Shown: one piece after another, positions 1 through 9,518 of the stretch
Layout of the letters: each line of letters starts with the position of its first letter
Numbering within the stretch: the stretch's first letter is position 1
Source of the DNA: Gemmatimonadota bacterium
GTDB lineage: Bacteria > Gemmatimonadota > Gemmatimonadetes > Gemmatimonadales > GWC2-71-9
Length of the DNA: 64,000 bases
Direction: 5' to 3'
NCBI GenBank assembly: GCA_016713785.1
Contig: JADJOM010000001.1
Span: 682,001 to 746,000, forward strand
Program-made: the position numbers and the translations under genes
The notes under the pieces: generated by a model
The model's input: only the letters and a program-made list of their open reading frames with translations
Told to the model about the DNA's origin: nothing
The model's database searches: none

Positions 1-345
1 CCCCTCCGCGCGGGCCGGGTCCGCTCCCTCCAGCGCGAACTTGCGGCCCGACGCGTACAGCCGCACCCGCGCCCCCTGGCGGTCCCGGGTCCAATGGACC
101 TCGTGCAGTTCCGGGTAGCGGACCTCGGTGACCTTCCGCGCGTGATACTCCCGCTCCAGCAGCAGCACCCGCCCCTCCGTGGCCACCCAGAGCACCGTCG
201 CCTCATCTTCGCGGCCTCCCACCCAGCGGGCGGGGGTCTCCCCGGGGGCCCTTTCGGCCACCAGCGCTTCCGCATCGGGGGCGTCATCCGGGCGGGAGGG
301 GTGGCGCGGGCGGACCGGGGCGGTCAATCGCATGTCGTTCAGCAT
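1..345 (-). CDS. Unknown small protein, C-terminus beyond the window
   Basis: A reading frame of 115 codons runs off the left edge without a stop. It starts at an ATG preceded by GGAG five bases upstream; an in-frame ATG lies four codons later. The first 45 residues are low-complexity and rich in Pro, Arg and Asp. They are followed by an ordered-looking stretch with alternating hydrophobic residues (VLWVATEGRVLLLEREY, then LHEVHWTRDRQGARVRLY), as in a small beta-sheet domain. I do not recognise the family. It lies 62 bases downstream of the next minus-strand gene and may share its transcript. The coding call rests on the open frame, the ribosome-binding site and the plausible protein texture. 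Confidence 0.5.
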   Translation of the reverse strand, partial: MLNDMRLTAPVRPRHPSRPDDAPDAEALVAERAPGETPARWVGGREDEATVLWVATEGRVLLLEREYHARKVTEVRYPELHEVHWTRDRQGARVRLYASGRKFALEGADPARAEG

Positions 346-407
346 CTGGACTCCAGTGGCCCAGGCGGGCGCGCCCGCCCGAGCCGTGAGGGATGAGCGG
401 TCAGGGG

Positions 408-920
408 TCAGCGGGCGCGGCCGGGGCTCGGGGCCTCGGAGGCGATCCCCAGCTTTCGGGCCAGGGTGTGCTGGAGGTCCTCCGCCATGGCCAGCGAGCC
501 GTAGAGGCCGGAGGAGAGGTGACGCACCTCGGTGCGACGGGGCGCCGGGGTCGCCGCCTCCTCCGCGAGGCGCGCGGCGAGCCCGTCCGCCTTGGTGAAG
601 AGATCCCGCAGGAAGGTCACCTCGGTCTGCACCAGGCCAGCCTGGGCGGCCGGGAGCTTGTCGGCCATCCGCGTCCACGCGGCGGCGGTGGCCCGTACGG
701 CCTCCCCGACCTGACGGGCCTGCGGTTCGGTGAGGTCGCGGTCGAGGGTCACGCGGCTGCTGGCCCAGTCGTAGAGGCCGAGCAGCTGGCTGCGGCCACG
801 CGAGAGGCCCTGCAGGACCTCCCGGTGGGCCTCGGCGGCATGGGTGTCGGCAAAGCGGGGGGCCGGCGCCTCGGCGGGGGTCGTGGCCAGGAGCGTGGCG
901 GCGGTCAGCAGGGTCAACAT
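408..920 (-). CDS. Hypothetical secreted helical protein (170 aa)
   Basis: The frame can be extended upstream, but the ATG at 920 is chosen because GGAGGAG sits five bases before it and the protein then begins with a short hydrophobic signal-like segment (MLTLLTAATLLATTPAEA). The mature part is rich in Ala, Arg, Leu and Glu and looks mostly alpha-helical (AHREVLQGLSRGRSQLLGL, then TEPQARQVGEAVRATAAAW). No catalytic motif or cysteine is visible and I do not recognise the family. It is transcribed divergently from terC, so the AT-rich region at 1060-1195 may control both genes. Confidence 0.6.
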   Translation of the reverse strand: MLTLLTAATLLATTPAEAPAPRFADTHAAEAHREVLQGLSRGRSQLLGLYDWASSRVTLDRDLTEPQARQVGEAVRATAAAWTRMADKLPAAQAGLVQTEVTFLRDLFTKADGLAARLAEEAATPAPRRTEVRHLSSGLYGSLAMAEDLQHTLARKLGIASEAPSPGRAR

Positions 921-1080
921 GGCATCTCCTCCGATGGGAGCGAGTCGGTCGATGGTGTCCGGGCGGAGCCCGGGCCGGGCTGGGGGGAGTTGCACGGTCC
1001 GGACTCCGCCTCCACCCGACGGCCCCAAGCTAGGACCGCCGCCACTCATTTACCAGCCGAACTTTCCTAATCATCCCATC

Positions 1081-1134
1081 GTTTTTCTCAATGCAATATC
1101 AGCGCAGTTCCCCTAACAATACATTGAGAAAAAC
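1081..1134. promoter_or_regulatory. Perfect 13-bp inverted repeat in AT-rich terC upstream region
   Basis: GTTTTTCTCAATG at 1081-1093 is repeated as its exact reverse complement CATTGAGAAAAAC at 1122-1134, with 28 bases between. The arms stop matching on both sides at base 14. The surroundings (about 1060-1195) are strikingly AT-rich for this window. The arm starts are 41 bp apart, close to four helical turns, which suits two regulator sites on one face of the DNA. In RNA the arms could form a long stem. It lies just upstream of the terC promoter. What binds it is unknown. Confidence 0.7.
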
Positions 1135-1159
1135 AATGCTAAAGATCCAATTGTTCCAT

Positions 1160-1188
1160 TTGTTCGCTGAACCATTGGCCGCTACAAT
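1160..1188 (+). promoter_or_regulatory. Candidate sigma-70-type promoter of terC (leaderless start)
   Basis: TTGTTC at 1160-1165 and TACAAT at 1183-1188 are 17 bases apart. The expected transcription start, about seven bases after the -10 box, falls at 1195-1196, on the ATG at 1196. No Shine-Dalgarno sequence precedes that ATG, consistent with a leaderless mRNA. Confidence 0.55.
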
Positions 1189-1195
1189 TGGCGCC

Positions 1196-2251
1196 ATGCT
1201 GCTGAGCCTCCTCGCCGCCCATGTGGCCCTGTTCATCGACCTGCCGCCGATCACCTGGGCCTACGGCGCCTTCCTGGCGCTGGTGGTCCTCTTCCTTGCG
1301 CTCGACCTCGGGGTGTTTCACCGCACGGCCCACGTCGTGGGCATGCGCGAGGCCGCCACCTGGACCGTGGTCTGGGTGGCCACCGCGTTGGCGTTCAATG
1401 TGGCGATCTACTTTTTCTACGAGGCGCACCGGCTGGGGCTCGGGCTCGACGTGCCCCAGCTCGACGGGAGCACCCGTCCGCTGGTGGGCGGGCTTGAGGC
1501 GGCCAAGCTGTTCTTCGCGGGGTACGTGGTCGAGAAGTCGCTGAGTCTCGACAACGTCTTCGTGATCGCGCTGATTTTCGGCTACTTCGGCACCCCTGCG
1601 CAGTACCAGCACCGGGTGCTCTTCTGGGGCATCCTGGGCGCGCTGGTGATGCGCGGGGCGATGATCGCGGTGGGGGCACAGCTGCTCCAGCACTTCAGCT
1701 GGGTGATCTACCTCTTCGGCGGCTTCCTGATCCTCACCGCGATCAAGATGGCGCGGACCTCGGGGGCGGCGATCGACCCGGAGCGGAACATCCTGGTCCG
1801 CCTGGTGCGGCGGGTGATGCCGGTGAGTCCGTCCTACGACGGGCAGCGGTTCTTCACGCGGATCGACGGGCGCCGCGCCGCCACGCCGCTGCTGCTCGCG
1901 CTGGTGATGGTGGAGTTCACCGACCTGGTGTTCGCGGTGGACTCGATCCCCGCCATCTTCGCGATCACCGCTGACCCGTTCCTAGTGCTCACCTCGAACG
2001 TCTTCGCGATCCTGGGGCTGCGGTCGCTGTACTTCTGCCTCGCGGCGATGATGGACCAGTTCCGCTACCTCAAGCCGGCGCTGGTCGGGGTGCTCGGGTT
2101 TGTCGGGGTGAAGGTGCTGCTGGTGCACTCGCCCTGGAAGATCGATACGACTGTGTCGCTCGTCGTGGTGCTCACGATTCTCACCACAGGCGTCGTGGCC
2201 TCCGTCATCGCAGCACGGCGGAGCGGCGAGCGACTGGGTGGCGCGGCCTGA
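1196..2251 (+). CDS. terC: TerC/Alx family integral membrane protein, probable metal exporter
   Basis: Polytopic membrane protein of the TerC/Alx family, whose studied members export Mn2+ or support metal loading of exported proteins. The signature acidic membrane motifs are present: EKSLSLDNVFVIALIF in the first half and EFTDLVFAVDSIPAIFAIT in the second. About nine hydrophobic segments are visible, plus the usual opening LALDLGVFHR. In-frame ATGs also occur at 1091 and 1136. The ATG at 1196 is preferred because a well-spaced promoter places the transcript start on it and because the family normally begins close to this point; the protein is then 351 aa. Its 3' end faces rtcB across a shared hairpin. 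Substrate not determined; Mn2+ is likeliest from the family. Confidence 0.9.
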   Translation: MLLSLLAAHVALFIDLPPITWAYGAFLALVVLFLALDLGVFHRTAHVVGMREAATWTVVWVATALAFNVAIYFFYEAHRLGLGLDVPQLDGSTRPLVGGLEAAKLFFAGYVVEKSLSLDNVFVIALIFGYFGTPAQYQHRVLFWGILGALVMRGAMIAVGAQLLQHFSWVIYLFGGFLILTAIKMARTSGAAIDPERNILVRLVRRVMPVSPSYDGQRFFTRIDGRRAATPLLLALVMVEFTDLVFAVDSIPAIFAITADPFLVLTSNVFAILGLRSLYFCLAAMMDQFRYLKPALVGVLGFVGVKVLLVHSPWKIDTTVSLVVVLTILTTGVVASVIAARRSGERLGGAA

Positions 2252-2300
2252 CCGGACCCGCCACCGACCCCGGCCTGGCCGGGACCCGCACCGGTTCCTC

Positions 2301-2349
2301 CACACGAACCTGCCCGGCCCGTCCCGCGAGGGGCGGGCCGATTCGTGTG
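2301..2349. terminator. Bidirectional hairpin between convergent terC and rtcB
   Basis: CACACGAA at 2301-2308 pairs with TTCGTGTG at 2342-2349, and inside it a CGGCCCGTCCC / GGGGCGGGCCG stem closes on GCGA with one mismatch. The symmetric position between two convergent genes suggests a shared terminator. Confidence 0.65.
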
Positions 2350-2365
2350 CCGGGCCGCCACCGGC

Positions 2366-3598
2366 TCAGTCCTTGTACGGATCGACCTCGCCGGCGCCGG
2401 CCATCACCACCACCAGGGGCCGGAGGGTGTGCAGCACCTCGATGGTCCCGCGCTGGGCGCGCAGCACCTCCGACAGCCGCCGGTAGACCTGAGGACTCTC
2501 GTCGAGCCCGCCCCCGCGGAGGATGACACCCTTTTCATCCACCCGGCGGCGCATGGCCTCGGGACTCACCCGCCCGGGGGTGATCACCCGGCCGGTCTTC
2601 CGGTGCACCTTCCCCGCCGCCTGGGTGCGGGACATGACCCGCCCCGCCCCATGCACGGTGGAAAACAGCGCCGACCGCTGCAGTTCGGCCACGGGCTCGC
2701 CGATGGCGTCCGGGCCCGGCGCCGCGCCGCGCACGATCACCGCGTCATCGGCCATGGAGCCGCCGACAAAGCCGAGCTGCCCGGGGAAGGCGGGCGTGGC
2801 GCCCTTCCGCACCACCACCAGCTCCTCGCCCTCGTGGGTTTCCTTCCAGGCGAAGTTATGGTGGTTGTGCACCAGCTCCAGCTCCCGGCCACCCAGCAGG
2901 CGCACCACCTTGCGGGCCACCCACTCGCGGCCGGCGTAGGCGTAGGTGCCCGCCAGGCTCATGAGGGCCCAGTAGTCGTGCCCGATGGGCACACCGAGGT
3001 CGAGCAGCACCTCGCGCTCCGGCACACGCGCGTCCCACGCCTCGCCCTGGCCCAGCGCGAGGAACGCCGAGGCCACGGTGTGACCCAGGCCGCGGCTGCC
3101 GAAGTGCACTCCCACCCAGAGCGCCCCCGCCTCGTCGGCGAAGACGTCCACGTAGTGGTTGCCGCTCCCCACGGTCCCGAGCTGGGCGCGGGCCTTCTCC
3201 CGCAGGTTGCCCCGGTGCCGCGGCGGGACGACATCCCACGCCGGGTCATCGAACAGCGGCGCGTCCACCGGCGCGTCATCGGCGCGGTTCTTCCGACCGA
3301 CCCCGAAGCTGATGCTGTCCGCGATCTCGTCGGCCAACGCCCGCAGCGCCTTGCCCTGCCTGCCGGGATTGGCGCCGAGGGCCTCGAGGGTCAGGTCGGT
3401 GCGGATGGCGGCGTTGCCGCAGGCGATGTCAAAGCCCACGCCCACCACCGAGACCTGGTCGCGGTAGGCCGCCACGCCACCGATGGGCATGACGTAGCCC
3501 ACGTGGCCGTCGGCCATGAGGGCCACCTTCCGCGCCCGCTCCGCCACCTTGCGCAGCTGGAGCAGGGTGTTCTCGTCGTGCATCCCGAAGACCTGCAT
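2366..3598 (-). CDS. rtcB: RtcB family RNA-splicing ligase
   Basis: RtcB joins RNA 2',3'-cyclic phosphate or 3'-phosphate ends to 5'-OH ends using GTP and Mn2+, acting in RNA repair. Family motifs appear in order: GVGFDIACGN (metal ligands D57 and C60), GSGNH (H148), VHFGSRGLGH (H165), VHNHHN (about 243-248) and HGAGR near residue 316, which contains the histidine guanylylated in characterised RtcB. The usual GFDIxCGxR is ACGNAA here, so the arginine after the cysteine motif is missing, marking a divergent branch. At 410 aa it is slightly shorter than E. coli RtcB. No archease, rtcA or rtcR gene is adjacent, so it probably acts alone. Confidence 0.9.
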   Translation of the reverse strand: MQVFGMHDENTLLQLRKVAERARKVALMADGHVGYVMPIGGVAAYRDQVSVVGVGFDIACGNAAIRTDLTLEALGANPGRQGKALRALADEIADSISFGVGRKNRADDAPVDAPLFDDPAWDVVPPRHRGNLREKARAQLGTVGSGNHYVDVFADEAGALWVGVHFGSRGLGHTVASAFLALGQGEAWDARVPEREVLLDLGVPIGHDYWALMSLAGTYAYAGREWVARKVVRLLGGRELELVHNHHNFAWKETHEGEELVVVRKGATPAFPGQLGFVGGSMADDAVIVRGAAPGPDAIGEPVAELQRSALFSTVHGAGRVMSRTQAAGKVHRKTGRVITPGRVSPEAMRRRVDEKGVILRGGGLDESPQVYRRLSEVLRAQRGTIEVLHTLRPLVVVMAGAGEVDPYKD

Positions 3599-3697
3599 GC
3601 CACCTCCTGCCGCCTCCCCGCCAGCGGGGGATGCGGGAATCGGGGTGCGGGAAGCGGATGACCCTCGCGGGCGTCCGCCCCCGTTCCCCTGGGAATC

Positions 3698-3943
3698 TTA
3701 CTCCTCTTCTTCATCCAGCCGCCGGCGGAAGGTCCGCTCGGCGGCCCGGTTCTCGGCGTAGCACTGGCTCACCGAGCGCACCTGGTCGGCGCGGATCCGG
3801 ATCCTGGCGCCCGTCAGGTCCACGAACGTGATCCACCGGGGCGCGAGCCACCGGGCCAGCTGGTGCTCGATCGCCCGGGCCATCGTGGCCGAGACGGACC
3901 AGTGCCCGCACTCCGCGCAGACCAGGAAGTAGTCCGTGTTCAT
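3698..3943 (-). CDS. Hypothetical 81-aa protein with CxxC pair
   Basis: The frame is open further upstream, but the ATG at 3943 has AGGAAG six bases before it, and the residues before it look like noncoding translation. The protein opens MNTDYFLVCAECGHWSVS, with one Cys-x-x-Cys pair. It continues with a helical part (MARAIEHQLARWLAP), a short beta-like stretch (WITFVDLTGARIRIRADQV) and a charged tail ending in four Glu. One CxxC pair could bind metal as a dimer, but this is a guess. It follows the 49-aa gene by 26 bases, so the two are probably cotranscribed. No family recognised. Confidence 0.65.
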   Translation of the reverse strand: MNTDYFLVCAECGHWSVSATMARAIEHQLARWLAPRWITFVDLTGARIRIRADQVRSVSQCYAENRAAERTFRRRLDEEEE

Positions 3944-3969
3944 CCGGGCTTCCTGGGTTGGCGTGGGTC

Positions 3970-4119
3970 CTACACGGGCAGCAGTTCGGCGTGTGCCACC
4001 GGACGCGCGCGGGCCGTGCGGAGCAGCGGGTAGACCGCACGCTCCGCGGCGCGGATCGCGAACGAGGGCTCGTAGCGATCCTCCGGCGTCTCGAGCAGCA
4101 GGAGACGGATATCCAGCAT
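3970..4119 (-). CDS. Hypothetical 49-aa small protein
   Basis: A very short gene supported by a near-consensus ribosome-binding site, AAGGAGG five bases before the ATG at 4119. The product begins MLDIRLLLLETPEDRYEPSF and is amphipathic, with no membrane segment or metal motif. The frame extends upstream to 4266, but that part crosses a perfect hairpin at 4240-4282 and looks noncoding. It is the first gene of a likely two-gene unit with the 81-aa CxxC protein. Function unknown. Confidence 0.6.
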   Translation of the reverse strand: MLDIRLLLLETPEDRYEPSFAIRAAERAVYPLLRTARARPVAHAELLPV

Positions 4120-4239
4120 GGGCCCTCCTTTCGCGTGGGGGGGCAGGAGTGGCGCGGCGGACGGGGTCCACCCGTGCCGGGAGTCGCGTGCCCGTGGTCC
4201 GCGTGGCCACCGGCCGCCGGCCACCCCTGCCCCATGAAT

Positions 4240-4282
4240 GCAGATCGCCCCACCCGTGACCGGCACAGGTGGGGCGATCTGC
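4240..4282. terminator. Perfect 15-bp hairpin
   Basis: GCAGATCGCCCCACC at 4240-4254 pairs exactly with GGTGGGGCGATCTGC at 4268-4282 across a 13-base loop. No T-run follows on either strand. It may end a short minus-strand transcript carrying the candidate ORF at 4306-4449, or serve as an operator for the 49-aa gene. Confidence 0.5.
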
Positions 4283-4305
4283 CCTCGCGAACGCGACCGA
4301 ATGGG

Positions 4306-4449
4306 TCAGTCCGCCGAGGTCACCTGGGTGCCGTGGATTCTGTTCGTGCCTGCATCGGCCGCAGCACTCTGGCCGCGCGGGAACGCGGCCGGGGCCGCGC
4401 CTTGCACGTCAGGGTACCGCGCGATGGTCTTCGATCCGCCGAATGTCAT
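4306..4449 (-). CDS. Candidate 47-aa small ORF
   Basis: An ORF lies between two hairpins (a terminator at 4470-4549 upstream and the perfect stem at 4240-4282 downstream). It starts at the ATG at 4449, with GAGG about eight to nine bases before it. The product begins MTFGGSKTIARYPDVQGAAP. Third codon positions are mostly G or C, but less so than in the certain genes nearby. No motif or family recognised. The arrangement (terminator, ORF, hairpin) fits a small independent gene, but chance is possible and no good promoter was found. Confidence 0.25.
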   Translation of the reverse strand: MTFGGSKTIARYPDVQGAAPAAFPRGQSAAADAGTNRIHGTQVTSAD

Positions 4450-4469
4450 GCCTGCCTCAGGTACCGGAA

Positions 4470-4549
4470 AAAAAGAAAGTCGCGTCTCCGGGGCGGGTGT
4501 CCCGCCTCGATGATGAGGCGGCGGGACACGATGCCATCGGGACGCGACT
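4470..4549 (-). terminator. Intrinsic terminator of the 4606-5343 gene
   Basis: Nested stems AGTCGCGTC / GACGCGACT (4478-4486 with 4541-4549) and GTGTCCCGCC / GGCGGGACAC (4497-4506 with 4520-4529). On the minus strand they are followed by TTTCTTTTTTT. This is a textbook terminator for transcription from the gene ending at 4606. Confidence 0.8.
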
Positions 4550-4605
4550 CCCAAGCGGGGCCAACTATACGAACGCGGCCACGCGCTGTCAATAGTTGTT
4601 CTGGC

Positions 4606-5343
4606 TCAGTGGCCGGCGGTATCCACGGTGAGCGAGAAGCCGTTGGCGCCCGCCTGCATCCGGACCACGTCGCGCCCGTTCTTGTCCCGCACCCGAAGCA
4701 TGGCGCCGGCGGAATCCGCCAGCAACCGCACCAGACTGCGCCCGAATTCATCGTTGACCTTGATGTTGGCGCCATGCTGGTCGGCGAAGAGCTGCACCAG
4801 CTCCCCCTGGTCGCCGGTGGCCTCGACCTGGACCTTGCCGCCGAGATCCGCGTGCAGCTCGAAGGGATCGCCCTCTCGGAGGCCGGCCTCGGCGTCGCGC
4901 GTGACCATCACCCGGCGCACCAGGCCCGAGGGTTCGAAGGTCACCTCACCGAGACTCACCCGGCCCTGCTCGCTCGTGGCGCAGCGGAAGCCGCGCTCGA
5001 TGTCCATGTCGCGCCCGCCCTCGGGCTCGAGCACGCAGCCCTGCAGGGTGCGCCCGGCCGTCGGCGAGGTGAGGACCACCGTGGCGTTGAGCTCGGGCAG
5101 TTCCCCCGCCCGGGCCCGCCGGACCGCCACCTGCCGTACGGTGCCCACGGCTTCACCGTTGAGCCGGAAGGGCATCTCCGCGCGCGCGGCGCCCTCACTG
5201 GTCCAGACCGCGGCATGCTGCACCGCGCTGGCGATGGCGTGCCCGGTGGCGGCCTTGGCCTGCCGCCCGAGGGTGATGAGCAGCATGCCGACGGCAAAGA
5301 CGCCGAGGGCGCCGAGACCGATCCTGGACCAGAGGCTCTTCAT
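4606..5343 (-). CDS. Hypothetical membrane-anchored protein (245 aa)
   Basis: The start is fixed by GGAGG just before the ATG at 5343. Residues 1-30 form one uncleaved-looking transmembrane segment (GLGALGVFAVGMLLITLG). The rest is a soluble, beta-rich domain with repeating short elements ending in hydrophobic-charged alternation (ELVQLFADQHGANIKVND, SLVRLLADSAGAMLRVRD, DVVRMQAGANGFSLTVDT). These three units of about 20 residues at the C-terminus look like an internal repeat. It probably faces the periplasm. It is followed by a strong terminator and preceded by the sigma-factor gene 68 bases away. I do not recognise the family. Confidence 0.7.
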   Translation of the reverse strand: MKSLWSRIGLGALGVFAVGMLLITLGRQAKAATGHAIASAVQHAAVWTSEGAARAEMPFRLNGEAVGTVRQVAVRRARAGELPELNATVVLTSPTAGRTLQGCVLEPEGGRDMDIERGFRCATSEQGRVSLGEVTFEPSGLVRRVMVTRDAEAGLREGDPFELHADLGGKVQVEATGDQGELVQLFADQHGANIKVNDEFGRSLVRLLADSAGAMLRVRDKNGRDVVRMQAGANGFSLTVDTAGH

Positions 5344-5411
5344 GGGTCCTCCCTGAAACGTGCGATGGGGCGGGATACTTGGCGCCCTACGGCCCCCCCT
5401 GAGGGACAGTT

Positions 5412-6662
5412 TCAGGCTGGGACGGCCACCCGGGCCAGCTCGCGGGCCAGGAAGTCCCGGGCGGGGCCGGTCTCGGTGAGGGCCAGCGCGCAGGTGAGCG
5501 CGACATGCGCCAGGTCCCGCCGCCCGCCGGCGGCAAGCAGCCGGCCCCGTGCGGCGTGGTACCAGGGTGAACGTTTCAGCGCCGGGACACCCGACAGCAC
5601 CTCGAGCTCCGCGAATCCGACGGCGGCACCGCGCAGCTCGCCGAGTGCGACCGCGCGATTGAGCCGGACCACCGGGGAGTCCTCGAGCTGGAGCAGCTTG
5701 TCATACGCGGCGACGATCCGCCCCCAGTCGGTCTCCCCGAACGACGGCGCCGCGGCGTGCAGCGCGGCGATCTCGGCCTCGAGGTGCAGGCGGGTGACCG
5801 GATCCCCGCCGATGGCGGACTGCAGGTGCCGGAAGCCGGCGGCCACCAGGCGGGGATCCCAGCGGGTGCGGTCCTGGTCCGGCAGCAGGATCAGCTGCCC
5901 GCCATCGGCGCGCGCCGGCAGCCGCGCGGCGAGCAGGCAGGTGAGCCCGGCGAGCGCATGGGTGGTGGAGCCGCGGGTCGACGGGTGCGTGGCGAGCGCC
6001 GTGGCCAGTCGCAGCGCCTCCGCACAGAGATCGAGCCGAATCGGGTCGGGGCCCCGGGTCGGGGCGAATCCCTCGTTGAAGATGAGGTAGACCACCTCCA
6101 CCGCCGCCGGGAGCGCGGCGGCGAGGGCGGCGCCATCGGAGCGCAGCGCCACCAGCTCCGGTGCCGCGCGGAGACTCCGCTTGGCCCGCACCAGCCGCTG
6201 CGCCACCGTGGCATCCTCGAGCAGCAACGCCCGCGCAATCTCGCGTGCACTCAGGCCCGCGATCACGTTGAGCGCGAGCGGCACCCCCACCTCACGGGGC
6301 AGCGGCAGCGCGGCGCAGGTGACGAGCAGGGCGAGCAGGTCGTCCGGCACGTCGGTCTCGCCGGGCGTGGCGAGCGCCGCCTCCGCCGCCAGCGCGGGCT
6401 CCAGGCGCTGGGCGGTGGACTCGTGCCGCACCCGGTCGAGGGCACGGCGCCACGCCGCCTGGTACAGCCACGCCGCGGGATCGGCGGGCACGCCCGCGAA
6501 GGGCCAGGTCCGGAGCGCGGCAAGCAGCGCGTCCTGGGTGGCGTCCTCGGCCAGGTCGAACCGTTCCGGCCCCAGCCGGCCCACGAGCGCGGCGACCACC
6601 CGCCCGTAGGCGTGCCGGAACAGGTCGGCCACCAGGCCGGCGATCGGTTCAGTCGTGCTCAC
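5412..6662 (-). CDS. ECF42-type RNA polymerase sigma factor with C-terminal TPR-like extension
   Basis: ECF sigma factor of about 416 aa, twice the usual ECF size because a long helical extension (DUF6596 and TPR-like repeats, from about residue 180) follows the sigma region 2 and region 4 domains. In ECF42 proteins this extension replaces an anti-sigma factor in control. Visible signatures are AEDATQDALLAALRTWP (region 2), GLSAREIARALLLEDATVAQRL (region 4) and VYLIFNEGF at the start of the extension. The GTG at 6662 is chosen because GGAG lies six bases upstream and the start overlaps the end of the DGPF gene by 14 bases; longer starts read through that gene in another frame. The DGPF partner next door is the diagnostic neighbour of ECF42. 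Confidence 0.9.
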   Translation of the reverse strand: MSTTEPIAGLVADLFRHAYGRVVAALVGRLGPERFDLAEDATQDALLAALRTWPFAGVPADPAAWLYQAAWRRALDRVRHESTAQRLEPALAAEAALATPGETDVPDDLLALLVTCAALPLPREVGVPLALNVIAGLSAREIARALLLEDATVAQRLVRAKRSLRAAPELVALRSDGAALAAALPAAVEVVYLIFNEGFAPTRGPDPIRLDLCAEALRLATALATHPSTRGSTTHALAGLTCLLAARLPARADGGQLILLPDQDRTRWDPRLVAAGFRHLQSAIGGDPVTRLHLEAEIAALHAAAPSFGETDWGRIVAAYDKLLQLEDSPVVRLNRAVALGELRGAAVGFAELEVLSGVPALKRSPWYHAARGRLLAAGGRRDLAHVALTCALALTETGPARDFLARELARVAVPA

Positions 6663-7002
6663 CGATCTCCACCTCGCGGACCTCCACCCAGCCGTTGTCG
6701 ACGTGGGGGCAGTCCCGCGCGATGGCCAGCGCGCCGGCGAGGTCCGGCGCCACGACAACGAAGTAGCCTCCGACCACGTCCTTGGTCTCGGTGAAGGGAC
6801 CGTCCGTGACCCGCCCCGCAGCGTCGCGGCCCACGCGCCGGCCCACCCCGTCCCGCAGCTTCACCCCGGCGGTGAGCTTCCCGGCTTCCGCCATGCGGCG
6901 GGTCCAGTCGGCGTAGCGCGCGACGATGGCCTGCATGTCGGCCGGGGAGAGCTCGGCGAAGGTGGCAGGATCCTCGTGCAGCAGCAGGAGGTAGGATGGC
7001 AC
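6649..7002 (-). CDS. YCII-related DGPF-domain protein, partner of ECF42 sigma factor
   Basis: A 117-aa single-domain protein of the DGPF/YCII-related family. The family motif is intact: TDGPFTETKDVVGGYF, with DGPF at residues 67-70. Such proteins are small ferredoxin-fold units of unknown enzymatic role and are characteristically encoded next to ECF42 sigma factors, often as their targets. The gene starts at GTG (7002) with GGAG six bases upstream, and its last 14 bases overlap the sigma start, implying translational coupling. The stimulus is unknown. Confidence 0.9.
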   Translation of the reverse strand: MPSYLLLLHEDPATFAELSPADMQAIVARYADWTRRMAEAGKLTAGVKLRDGVGRRVGRDAAGRVTDGPFTETKDVVGGYFVVVAPDLAGALAIARDCPHVDNGWVEVREVEIGEHD

Positions 7003-7091
7003 GATCGGCTCCAGGAAGGGGGTTCGCGACCGCCCCCGTGGCGGCCGCTCACCCTACAGACGGGCGAGCGGGCACCCGCTCGACAGCCCGG

Positions 7092-9479
<2,388 letters not shown>

Positions 9480-9518
9480 GGGGTCCTGGTGAGACAGCCG
9501 GCCGGGGCGAAGGGTTGC

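Noticed and set aside
1060..1195. yybP-ykoY manganese riboswitch upstream of terC
   Set aside because: The conserved GGGGAGUA-type core loops are absent and the predicted transcript starts at the ATG, leaving no leader.
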